Source: JANSWY01 sp038525605
Lineage (GTDB): Bacteria; Bacteroidota; Bacteroidia; Cytophagales; Cyclobacteriaceae
Direction of reading: 5' to 3'
DNA: 18,800 nucleotides
Assembly: GCA_038525605.1 (NCBI GenBank)
Contig: JBCBHL010000126.1
Span: 1-18,800 of the forward strand
Part shown: one piece after another, positions 1-7,923 of the stretch
Layout: each line of letters starts with the position of its first letter
Numbering within the stretch: position 1 is the first letter of the stretch
Notes under the pieces: model-generated
Told to the model about the DNA's origin: nothing
Seen by the model: only the letters and a program-made list of their open reading frames with translations
The model's database searches: none
Translations under genes and position numbers: made by a program

Positions 1-13
1 TTCTTTTACGACC

Positions 14-30
14 ACTGAGAGCTTGTCGAA
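14..30. repeat. Possible dispersed intergenic repeat motif
   Basis: The sequence ACTGAGAGCTTGTCGAA resembles a short element, ACTGAGCTTGTCGAA, that I recall as a recurrent intergenic or 3'-end motif in many bacterial genomes including Bacteroidota. Here it carries a two-base insertion. Only one copy is visible in the window, so its repeat status is recalled, not shown. Confidence 0.25.
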
Positions 31-367
31 CAAACAGGTCACTTTTTCAAAACCTTTATCTTGTAGCATGATATCATTTAACGGAGCAGATCGACATCAA
101 AATGGTGTATTGAATAATAAAAAACACCAGAGCTAACTTATTAGGGCCACTTTATAAAGATCATAGCACAAGAAGTAATCCAGGAATCAGTCGATTACCC
201 AAAACCTCTTCTAGAGGTACCGAAGATCAGAAAATTCACATAAAAATGGGAGTTTAAAGTCCGACAGGCTCCTGATCAGTTTATTTTAACATAAGGCGTC
301 AATCGAAATAGAATGACACCTTTTATTTACACCATTTCGGAATACTTATTTGATCAATACCACGTTA

Positions 368-402
368 TTTGAGGTGGTGAACAATAGACAAACTTAGCTT
401 TG
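368..402 (+). promoter_or_regulatory. Possible Bacteroidota-type promoter for the sigma/anti-sigma unit
   Basis: TAGCTTTG at 395-402 matches the Bacteroidota -7 consensus TAnnTTTG. A TTTG at 368-371 could be the -33 element, but the 23-base spacing is at the long limit. Transcription would start near 410 and leave a leader of almost 180 bases before the start at 588. The match is short and the call is weak. Confidence 0.25.
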
Positions 403-587
403 GTTTAGAATGTCATCAAAACCTCGAAAACAGGTTATTTACGCCTTCTAACACTTTATTCCTGGTGATTAAGAACACATTTATTTTCAAAATTAACTAA
501 TTTTGAAGCTGAGGCCGTCTTTACGCTGTTTTAAAAATTACACCTTTAACTGATAGCATTTGCTCTTCAACACTGAATCAACTTCTA

Positions 588-1370
588 ATGGATAATGAAA
601 AAGCTTGTTTTTTACTGAAAACTGCCCCCAAAGAACTAATCGCTTCAGATTATTTCCAGAACAGTATTTCAAAAGTATTAAACAGGCTTATTGGTAAAGG
701 AGTAATAAAAAGGCAGGAAAAAGAAGATTTCACCCAGGAATTGAACATTGCTTTCATCCAGAAAAAAATATTTGATGTACAACGTAATTTTCAGTCATCC
801 TATGGTTCTTTAGGTCCTTACATTGAAATGAGTATTTACCGGAAGGCACTTGATATTGCGAAAAATGAAAAACAAAAAAAGTCATTGTTTTCAGAGCAAG
901 TTCAAGCAATAGATTTTGTCGGTTCCGAAAGTATCTCAACTGAAAATACCGAATTCATCATAAACGAACTCAAAAGGCTGGAAATATATTTTCAGCTTTT
1001 TCATGACAAAAAGCCAAAACTCATACTTCTCTTAAAACTGTTCGCGAGAATTTGTTTAGAAAATAAAGATTTGAAGAACTACTATTTATTTGTCAGTGAC
1101 GGAATGACGATTGATTTACTACTGATATTTGGAGTACCGTATTATGAAAAACTAGACAAAGAAATTTATCAGGAAATTTTACCTTTGATTCAACTGGCCG
1201 AGAAAAAGAGCCTTACAGCAGATGCTCTGCGAAAATGGATCAATGATAGAATTAGTGAAATCATCAAAGCCCTAAACTCAGGTAGGTTCATTTATGACAA
1301 AGAAAGCGTCAGAAATTTAATGCAGTTTCACTTTCGAAAGTTTAACGTCAACCATTTCCAAATCAATTAA
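588..1370 (+). CDS. Divergent sigma-70-family-like protein
   Basis: This is a 260-residue soluble, Lys/Glu-rich helical protein. Residues about 40-95 resemble sigma-70 region 2: an acidic helix around EDFTQELNIAF, then an aromatic and basic stretch ending in YRKALDIAKNEKQ. Near residues 205-235 a helix-turn-helix-like segment (SLTADALRKWINDR) could stand for region 4. It lacks the sharp motifs of a standard ECF sigma factor, and it is longer than the usual 170-200 residues, with an extra hydrophobic helical middle. The main support is context: 11 bases downstream begins a membrane protein with an anti-sigma zinc motif. The inferred role is directing RNA polymerase to envelope genes, possibly including the neighbouring CHAT gene. 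No Shine-Dalgarno is visible at the start, as is usual in Bacteroidota. It could instead be a degenerate sigma-like regulator that no longer contacts the polymerase core. Confidence 0.5.
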   Translation: MDNEKACFLLKTAPKELIASDYFQNSISKVLNRLIGKGVIKRQEKEDFTQELNIAFIQKKIFDVQRNFQSSYGSLGPYIEMSIYRKALDIAKNEKQKKSLFSEQVQAIDFVGSESISTENTEFIINELKRLEIYFQLFHDKKPKLILLLKLFARICLENKDLKNYYLFVSDGMTIDLLLIFGVPYYEKLDKEIYQEILPLIQLAEKKSLTADALRKWINDRISEIIKALNSGRFIYDKESVRNLMQFHFRKFNVNHFQIN

Positions 1371-1381
1371 TCTGTCGTAAA

Positions 1382-2251
1382 ATGAGTGTTTCCATTGATT
1401 CTTTAGATTTATTTCAGGACGGTCATCTCAATGATACTGCCATACTATTATATGTTGACGGACTTAAATTGGGTAAGACGGACCTGCTACCCGAAGAGTT
1501 GCTTAATCATGTGAGTGAATGCGAAGAATGCAGACTAAAAATCTTTGAGTACTATGAGTTTGTGAATGAGGACGATGTAACGACTCCTCATCCTTATTTC
1601 TCTAAAAATGAGGATACAGTTCAACCGAAAAGCATTAGCATTAAGCCCTTCTTAATCGCCGCTTCCGTTGCTTTGCTGCTTGCCACTTGCTTTTTCGTTT
1701 TCTTTAACGATGACAAAGACCCGGGCATATCATACTCAGGTAATCAATTCAAAGACAAAGATTCTGTTCAGCTAAATGTAGATCCAGTAACAAAAGATTC
1801 ACTTCATATAGCTGCAAAAGATTCTGCTACAAGCCAGCCAACTGATATCAAGGATGATGAAACGGTTGTTCCTGATAAAACACCCAAAATTCAGGAAAAA
1901 AATCCTATTAACAGGGTAAATGAGATAGAAACACAGTACATAGCACTCTTAGATAACCAAATACAAAAAGCTCGCTCGAGAGGAATCTCGATTACTTCTC
2001 CCAAGATCGATGCGATTGTGCGTGAATCATTAAAATTTGAGTGGACGGGAAGTTCTTCCGATACTTTGGCAATTTCTATATTCAACATTGAAACTCAGAA
2101 AAATCCTGATATTTTGAAAATAGCACCGGGAAATAACAGTGTCACTATTAAGCACAATTACTCAAATGGTTTGTATTATTGGAATATGAAACTATTAATT
2201 GGTAACCGAAAGAAGCAAATAGCCCTTGGTCGGTTTATAATCGAAAATTAG
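1382..2251 (+). CDS. Membrane anti-sigma-like protein with HxxxCxxC zinc motif
   Basis: This 289-residue protein starts 11 bases after the sigma-like gene, so the two are probably co-transcribed. The cytoplasmic N-terminus holds H43-x3-C47-x2-C50, the core of the zinc-binding anti-sigma (ZAS/zf-HC2) motif. A single hydrophobic segment at about 89-108 is followed by Asn/Asp, the layout of a one-pass inner-membrane protein. Residues about 110-180 are a Lys/Asp/Ser/Thr/Pro-rich linker. Residues about 185-289 look like a compact beta domain with an SP-x-F-x-W pattern and a GLYYWN motif, similar to fibronectin- or FecR-flank-like beta-sandwiches, and it should lie in the periplasm. By family logic it would hold the sigma-like protein at the membrane until the outer domain senses a signal. 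What it senses cannot be read from the sequence. The partner is inferred from adjacency. Confidence 0.65.
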   Translation: MSVSIDSLDLFQDGHLNDTAILLYVDGLKLGKTDLLPEELLNHVSECEECRLKIFEYYEFVNEDDVTTPHPYFSKNEDTVQPKSISIKPFLIAASVALLLATCFFVFFNDDKDPGISYSGNQFKDKDSVQLNVDPVTKDSLHIAAKDSATSQPTDIKDDETVVPDKTPKIQEKNPINRVNEIETQYIALLDNQIQKARSRGISITSPKIDAIVRESLKFEWTGSSSDTLAISIFNIETQKNPDILKIAPGNNSVTIKHNYSNGLYYWNMKLLIGNRKKQIALGRFIIEN

Positions 2252-2294
2252 TTTTGAAGTTTTGAAACACATAGGCGACATTTGATTACAACTA
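2252..2294. other. Convergent intergenic gap between anti-sigma and CHAT genes
   Basis: Only 43 bases separate the two convergent stop codons. The sequence has a weak GTTT...AAAC complementarity but no strong GC stem with a T-run. Any bidirectional terminator here would be non-canonical, so antisense read-through between the two units is possible. Confidence 0.4.
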
Positions 2295-5200
2295 CTAGTT
2301 TCCGATTAAGATAAAATTGCTCCAATATTTTGGATGATTCCACTCCTGGTTTTTAATCATCGATCTTTTGGCCTTATTCAGGGCATTGTTATAACTATTG
2401 CCACCTAAATACGTCTCATAAAAATCAACCATCAGCAATCTGCTAAAGACGTCATCCGCTTCCCATAGCGATGAAATTACACTATTAGCGCCTGCATTGA
2501 GGAAAGCTCTTCCTAAGGACATTACTCCTTCGCTATTCCAAACTTTTCCCGCACCTGAATCACAACTGCTCAATACAACCAAATCCGATTTAATATTCAT
2601 CGTGTAGATATCAGCAGGATAAATGCAGGATTTACGATGATTTACATCCTGATGAAGGCATTCAGCCAGGTGGATTCTGGCAAGGTTCTGGTTGCGATAG
2701 TCTACTTCACTGTGAGTAGCAATGTGCAGAATCGAAGATGATTGAGCTCCTTCAAATAAAAGCCTCTGATCTGCACTATTTGAAAAACCGACAATAGCGG
2801 AATAATCTTTCTCTGAAAAAAGTTCATACAACTTATTGACCTCCACTTTACTTTCCGGTAAGGGGTAATTATTGCTTCTTGTTTTCAGAACTTTACCTGC
2901 ACCCTCACTAAATGGTGCCAATGCCACTAAACTAATTTCTTCACCTGTATTCTCCCCTTCATTCCTTTTCAGATTCCACAAACTACCTGAATAATGGTAA
3001 CTCATATTATATTGATTAATGAGGTAAGAAAGACTGCTAAAATCAGCTGAATTCAACTGTTTTTCTGGCAAGGCTTCACTAACAATTGCCTCAAAAGGGA
3101 CACTCAGTAATGACGGGTGGGTAATGATCAAATTTTGTTTCCCAGCCAATATTTTCTCTGCCGGTTCAATCAGATATCGATATAGCTGATAGCTCTGTTT
3201 TTGGAAATCGCTGATATTCGATTCATTTTGAATCACGTTGTAATAGGCATCCACTGCAGATTCAACAATTTCTTTTTCCGGCAAATCGTAGATAGCAGTT
3301 GTATCTTCTGTGATACAAATAAGCAATGAAGATACTTCACCCAGAAAATAGGAAATCATTGCTTCTGAAGGATTCAGGTTTTGCTGGATCTCAAAAAGGG
3401 AAGTAGTTCGCTCCTGGTATTTTAACTGATGATAAGATGGGTAATCTTTTTCAAGCTGTCCAATAAACCTTTCATATTTGCGTGACAAATCAAAGATTCT
3501 CTTATCTATTTCAAGTGATGATACAGTATCAGGCAGTTCCTGCTTCTCATATTCCAAATCATTCAAGGCAGCTTTAAAATCATACTCTTTTGACAGAATA
3601 GACTCAGGAATATTCGATTTCTTTTTTGATACCTGTTCTGATTGACTAATTAGCAACAACTGGGACTTTGCCTGTTCCATATACCCAAATAACTTCTCCA
3701 TGTATCTGGGATCTTGGCTAATCTGATAGGACCTGGATGATGCCATCACAGCAGATTCAAGGTAATAGCGAGAGTTTCGCTCGAACAAAGCCAAATCCTC
3801 CTGGTTTAGGAAAGTGCGCCTCACTTTCTCAGTAATTTTAATGCTAAAATCAAACTGATCGATAGCCATTTCGAGATACTTCTGACTCTGATTTTTTTCA
3901 TAAAGCTGCAAGTAGCATTGTCCTTTATAACGGACGGCATCCAGCAAATCAAATGCATCGTAAGCATCTGACAGTGAAAATTCCGAAGGGATCTGTTCCG
4001 GATCATCGACCTTTAAATTTGCTTTTATTGACTCATTCAAAAACCTAATTGATTGCTCCTGGGAAATATCCAAATAACTATTCCCCAGATTATTGTAGGT
4101 TGTAATCAATGATCGGCTTCCGGGCACATGCAATTTATGCTGTACCTGAAGGTACTTTTCATAATTTAGGATAGCCTCTTCTTTTTTACCCATATTTTTA
4201 TATGCATCAGCTAAGGAGTAAATGTTCTCCGCTGTTTCAGGGTGTATTTCACCCAGGTTTTTGCTATTGATGTCAAGTGCTTTTTGAAGGTATAATACTG
4301 ACTTTTCATAATCGGACTTATCGCTGTATGTCAGGCCAATATTATTATAAGTGGCTGCCACTTCAAGGTGCTGTTCACCGTAGGTGTCTATCAATACTTT
4401 TACGGCTTCAAAGTAAAACTGAAGAGATTTATCAAAGTCCAACTGATAGCTGTAAATACTCCCCATACTGATCATCACATAAGCATAATCCAGCGAGTTT
4501 ATTCTGTTATCCTTTTCAATGATGTTTAATGCTTTTTGAAAATACTCTAAAGATCTGCTAAAGGATTGCAGATGGTAGTTTAATGCACCTATGTTATAAT
4601 AAAGTGATTGGGTTATCTCGCTGTCTTCCAGGTCCAGGTTTTCTACTAATACTGAAGCACTGTCATAGTAATTAAGTGCTTTTTCGAAATCTCCCATCTC
4701 TGTGTTTATGCCTCCAAGGCTACTGTATGAAATTACTAAAGCAGCATTTTCCGGGCCATACATCTTTTTTTTGCAAGCGACAGACATTTCCAAGTATGGA
4801 ATGGCTTTTTCATACTCGCCAAGAGCAACATTTGCGTAAAACAAGGCATTTAATACCTTACTCCGTTCTCTCAAATTATTAGGTAAATGACTGTCAAGTT
4901 TTTCCAGTGCGTATTCAAATAATAACAATGACTTTTGAAACTGGCCACTGTCTTTCCTGGTGTAGCCATCGAATAAATTAAGGTAAATTTCTGTCAGAAC
5001 AGTGGGTGACGAATGCTCAGTACTATCGACGTTCAATTCCTTACGAATCTTACCTGCATTCTCAAAATCCTCAGACCAGTAATAAGAAAGCACCAATTTA
5101 CTTTTAACCAAATCGGCGTAATCATCTGACTGACATATTTCAAAAATTTCAATTGCTTTCAACAGCTCTTTTCTCTCTGCTTCCCCATCACGGCTTAAAT

Positions 5201-5327
5201 CAATAATCGAATCTGCGCTTGCCATATAGGCTTTAGCCCTGGTCATGTTTTTGATACATTGATCAGACTGAGCTAGTAAACAATTGGCGAAAAAAGAGAT
5301 GCAAATAAATAGGGTTGCGCTTTTCAT
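2295..5327 (-). CDS. Secreted TPR-CHAT caspase-like protease
   Basis: This is a 1010-residue protein. Residues 1-19 form a signal peptide (hydrophobic core LFICISFFANCLLA, cleavage likely before Gln20), so it should act in the periplasm or at the outer surface. Residues about 70-430 contain many tetratricopeptide repeats (patterns such as YNNIGLTYSDKSDYEKS), followed by a helical region to about 640. The C-terminal 300 residues are a CHAT domain (caspase HetF-associated with TPRs). The catalytic pair is visible: His872 in HIATHSE and Cys922 in VVLSSCDSGAG, followed by the conserved GRAFLNAGANSVISSLW stretch. CHAT proteases of the caspase/separase clan cut specific partners. The TPR part normally senses a ligand or binds the substrate; neither is identifiable here. 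No T9SS sorting domain is present. It is convergent with the sigma/anti-sigma pair and has a promoter-like site of its own 25 bases upstream. Family and active site are secure; target and trigger are unknown. Confidence 0.9.
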   Translation of the reverse strand: MKSATLFICISFFANCLLAQSDQCIKNMTRAKAYMASADSIIDLSRDGEAERKELLKAIEIFEICQSDDYADLVKSKLVLSYYWSEDFENAGKIRKELNVDSTEHSSPTVLTEIYLNLFDGYTRKDSGQFQKSLLLFEYALEKLDSHLPNNLRERSKVLNALFYANVALGEYEKAIPYLEMSVACKKKMYGPENAALVISYSSLGGINTEMGDFEKALNYYDSASVLVENLDLEDSEITQSLYYNIGALNYHLQSFSRSLEYFQKALNIIEKDNRINSLDYAYVMISMGSIYSYQLDFDKSLQFYFEAVKVLIDTYGEQHLEVAATYNNIGLTYSDKSDYEKSVLYLQKALDINSKNLGEIHPETAENIYSLADAYKNMGKKEEAILNYEKYLQVQHKLHVPGSRSLITTYNNLGNSYLDISQEQSIRFLNESIKANLKVDDPEQIPSEFSLSDAYDAFDLLDAVRYKGQCYLQLYEKNQSQKYLEMAIDQFDFSIKITEKVRRTFLNQEDLALFERNSRYYLESAVMASSRSYQISQDPRYMEKLFGYMEQAKSQLLLISQSEQVSKKKSNIPESILSKEYDFKAALNDLEYEKQELPDTVSSLEIDKRIFDLSRKYERFIGQLEKDYPSYHQLKYQERTTSLFEIQQNLNPSEAMISYFLGEVSSLLICITEDTTAIYDLPEKEIVESAVDAYYNVIQNESNISDFQKQSYQLYRYLIEPAEKILAGKQNLIITHPSLLSVPFEAIVSEALPEKQLNSADFSSLSYLINQYNMSYHYSGSLWNLKRNEGENTGEEISLVALAPFSEGAGKVLKTRSNNYPLPESKVEVNKLYELFSEKDYSAIVGFSNSADQRLLFEGAQSSSILHIATHSEVDYRNQNLARIHLAECLHQDVNHRKSCIYPADIYTMNIKSDLVVLSSCDSGAGKVWNSEGVMSLGRAFLNAGANSVISSLWEADDVFSRLLMVDFYETYLGGNSYNNALNKAKRSMIKNQEWNHPKYWSNFILIGN

Positions 5328-5350
5328 AGTTTATCAACAGAATCAGAGCA

Positions 5351-5390
5351 CAAATATAGAGTTTGAGCACCTAAAATGCCTAAACTCTAT
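5351..5390 (-). promoter_or_regulatory. Promoter-like -7 box overlapping an inverted repeat, upstream of CHAT gene
   Basis: On the minus strand TATATTTG (complement of 5351-5358) matches the Bacteroidota -7 consensus TAnnTTTG exactly, about 25 bases before the CHAT start codon. No perfect -33 TTTG is present; a TTTAG lies in roughly the right place. A perfect 9-bp inverted repeat (ATAGAGTTT at 5356-5364, AAACTCTAT at 5382-5390) spans the -33 to -7 interval, with GCA/TGC pairing inside. It could be an operator for a dimeric regulator or a hairpin in a transcript from upstream. No T-run follows it, so it is not a canonical terminator. Confidence 0.45.
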
Positions 5391-5505
5391 CAGCTTAAAA
5401 TCATCTGTCGATTAACTATTTCATCCTGCAGTTTATGCTTAACACATTTTAATTTTTCTAAAGGACAACTAGTTTAATTAAAAGAAAGTGATTTTACAGA
5501 ATGAA

Positions 5506-7923
5506 TCATTGACCGGGATCACTGCTTCCGTTGAGATCCCCTATTTTCACTCCAATGAAATCGACATTACCTTCCGCCGAATTCAAAGGATTAAAACCTC
5601 TGCTATCAGGGTATGCAGGTACATTTACCGGATCAAATGTTGTTGGAAACGTATAATTGGCAGGAACAAAGCGCCAACTTTCAGACACTGGGTTCCCGGA
5701 TCGCAAATCTGCGAATAACAATATGTCGTTGGAATCTACTACTCCTGAGTTATCGATATCTGCTGCGATTAACTGAAAGTATGATGTAAGCGTCGGGGTA
5801 CTTAATACGTGCCTTCTGAGGAGTATGAAATCAAGCACATTCACACCATTATTCAAATTATTGTTTTTGGCAGGCCTGACTGTATAATTAACAGCTTGCA
5901 GATTATCAAACAGATAAGATCCGCCTGCCGGAGTAGTTTCATTAAGCTGTGACGAACCATCATCCAACGTCACAGTTACAGCATTAACAGGCACGTTATC
6001 CGGTGTATTGATGGTCCCGCTAATCGACAATGAAGATACTGTCACATTAAAGTCAACGACGGAACTTTCTCCACAAGCGCTGACACCCTTTACCGAGATA
6101 ACACCATCAGTTGCAGTTTCGGAAAAATCTACCAGGATGAAACTACTGTTGGTTCCTGATCCGGAAGCGAATGTTACTCCACCTGGCAATGTCCAATCGT
6201 AAGAGGTTGATCCAATGATACTGATAGCAGAATATGCGACACTTTTTTGACCGGGAACCACATTTGCCGCTCCGGAAATTCTGGCAGTTGCTGCATTAGA
6301 GATACTACCAACATTTACCCTGAATGTTTCAGGATCTGATTCGCAGGTAGCGCTTACTGCCTTCACGGTAACTTCACCCCCAACTGCTGACGCTGAAAAG
6401 TCTACAGTGATATTTGCAGTGTTTGATCCACTGACAATAGTAGCTCCTGCCGGCACTGTCCATGTGTAATTAGGAATCCCCGGTATAGGGGTGGTTGAGT
6501 AAGCAACTCCTGATTGCCCCTGACAGACATTTACTGTCCCTGAAATCGGATTGACATTTGGTTTTTGTGATGCATTTGGTGGTATTGGGCCTATCAACGG
6601 GTTAGTTGCGTCCAGGTATCTGACACTGAAACCGCATAAAGAACAAGGACTTAAATCGATACATTCATATCGACTTCTTCCACCTCTTCTTCCGGCAATG
6701 TTTACTTTACCCGTATTATTAGCAGCAACTCTGTATGCTTCATCACTCCCTATATCACTACCAACCTTTAACCATTCCAAAACGCCGGCTGTAGAAAACC
6801 TCGCAAGAAAAGACTTTCTCAGGCTTACAGATGTGCTTGGCGCTTCTACTAAATTTCCTCCACCAAAATCCAACCTTGTGATAAAATCACCGATAGCAAA
6901 TACACCAAATTCATTTGCTGCAAGGTCCCATGACCTTGGTCCCGGGTTACCAACGCCCAATGCTTCTCTTGCCCACTGCTCATTTCCACCAGCATCATAC
7001 TTCGCAATAAAAACATTTTCACGATTTCCTCCGTCAAATAAATTCCCTGTTTGCAGATCACTTCCAAAGGCATAGTTTTCGGTGTATCTGGCTCCTGCTA
7101 CATAAACATTCCCAGTGGGGTCACTGGCAATTCGTAATTGCTCAGATACACGAATATCGGACGTTGTAATTCTTGTAAACTGACCAGTTGCCCCACTGAT
7201 CTTACCAACATATATATTTGTAAATGCCGTTCCTGACGTTATCTCTATTCCGTCTATCAATTGTAAACCTCTGAAAACTCCAACAACATAAATATTGACA
7301 CCATCCGTGCTGATATCAGGCGGGCTCAGATCCGTTCTCGACCACAATAAAGCCCCAGTACTCCCGGAGTATTTTGCAAAATATCCAATATCATTTGCCA
7401 AACCAGAGACGTAACAGTCCCCAGCCTCATCAACTATCACATTCTGAATCTGGTCATTGTTATTTCCTCCTCCGATTTTCACTGCCCATAACATATTACC
7501 AGAATTGTCATGCTTGACAAGAAAACCAGCCCTTAGTGTTGTATTAAGTGTGGTGGCACTACCTCCTGCCCCGAAAGTAATCTCGTCCCTGAAATAGCCA
7601 CCTGTAAAACTATTGCCGCTATTATCTACAGCCACGTCAAGGCCTCTGTCATTCCCGGAACCGGCAGAAAGAGACCATATTGGCTGTCCATCGTCATCAT
7701 ATTTGGCTAAGAAAAAACCCGTTCCCGGTAATATGACTTCAAACGTAATTCCTGAATTATAATGACCTGTAACATAAGTTTCGCCGTTTGTTTCCATAGC
7801 CAGACCATTGATAGTCGCCGGACCACTGACAGGGCTCACTCCCCATGGTACAAATTGGGCACTTACCGGTACTGTCAAAAAGGAACACACCAGCAATGCT
7901 AAAATTAATCCTGTATTTCTCAT
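5506..7923 (-). CDS. Secreted beta-propeller / PKD-like / dockerin-like surface protein
   Basis: This is an 805-residue exported protein with a signal peptide at 1-22 (cleavage after SAQ or before). Residues about 25-415 contain SBBP-type beta-propeller repeats (GETYVTGHY, GNSFTGGYF, GNVYVAGARY, each followed by a KYD-like strand). A Cys cluster follows at 421, 427 and 430. Two PKD-like or Ig-like domains lie at about 455-545 and 546-630, with motifs YTWTVPAGA and YDWTLPGGV. Residues about 632-690 are a CarboxypepD_reg/SdrB-like beta module. It ends in a dockerin-like module at about 690-800 (NGVNVLDFILLRRHVL and AADIDNSGVVDSNDILLF, then WRFVPANY and DFIGVKIGDLNG). It has no T9SS C-terminal sorting domain. 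Its ATG overlaps the TGA of the preceding cohesin gene (ATGA), implying coupled translation. A role in surface adhesion or assembly is inferred, with surface retention through a partner instead of its own sorting signal. Confidence 0.8.
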   Translation of the reverse strand: MRNTGLILALLVCSFLTVPVSAQFVPWGVSPVSGPATINGLAMETNGETYVTGHYNSGITFEVILPGTGFFLAKYDDDGQPIWSLSAGSGNDRGLDVAVDNSGNSFTGGYFRDEITFGAGGSATTLNTTLRAGFLVKHDNSGNMLWAVKIGGGNNNDQIQNVIVDEAGDCYVSGLANDIGYFAKYSGSTGALLWSRTDLSPPDISTDGVNIYVVGVFRGLQLIDGIEITSGTAFTNIYVGKISGATGQFTRITTSDIRVSEQLRIASDPTGNVYVAGARYTENYAFGSDLQTGNLFDGGNRENVFIAKYDAGGNEQWAREALGVGNPGPRSWDLAANEFGVFAIGDFITRLDFGGGNLVEAPSTSVSLRKSFLARFSTAGVLEWLKVGSDIGSDEAYRVAANNTGKVNIAGRRGGRSRYECIDLSPCSLCGFSVRYLDATNPLIGPIPPNASQKPNVNPISGTVNVCQGQSGVAYSTTPIPGIPNYTWTVPAGATIVSGSNTANITVDFSASAVGGEVTVKAVSATCESDPETFRVNVGSISNAATARISGAANVVPGQKSVAYSAISIIGSTSYDWTLPGGVTFASGSGTNSSFILVDFSETATDGVISVKGVSACGESSVVDFNVTVSSLSISGTINTPDNVPVNAVTVTLDDGSSQLNETTPAGGSYLFDNLQAVNYTVRPAKNNNLNNGVNVLDFILLRRHVLSTPTLTSYFQLIAADIDNSGVVDSNDILLFADLRSGNPVSESWRFVPANYTFPTTFDPVNVPAYPDSRGFNPLNSAEGNVDFIGVKIGDLNGSSDPGQ

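Larger units (their letters stand above)
1..587. other. Gene-free stretch at the left end
   Basis: No open reading frame of convincing length or composition lies here on either strand; stops are frequent in all frames. It holds a short repeat-like motif near the left end (14-30), a small 6-bp hairpin with arms 204-209 and 213-218, and one possible promoter (368-402). It reads as an AT-rich intergenic region, possibly containing the 5' leader of the sigma-like gene. I saw no tRNA or rRNA. Confidence 0.6.

Noticed and set aside
5356..5390. Intrinsic terminator after the propeller gene
   Set aside because: The stem is AT-rich and no T-run follows on the minus strand. It overlaps a promoter-like box, so an operator reading fits better.
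5506..5600. A frameshift hiding a T9SS sorting domain at the end of the propeller protein
   Set aside because: Only about 180 bases remain before the CHAT start, too short for an 80-residue sorting domain. No PNP-type motif or basic C-terminus appears in any frame, so its absence seems real.
6551..7075. A 174-codon plus-strand open frame inside the propeller gene
   Set aside because: It lies wholly opposite the secreted beta-propeller gene, whose domains are clear. Its product is low-complexity and matches no family I recognise, so it is a shadow frame.
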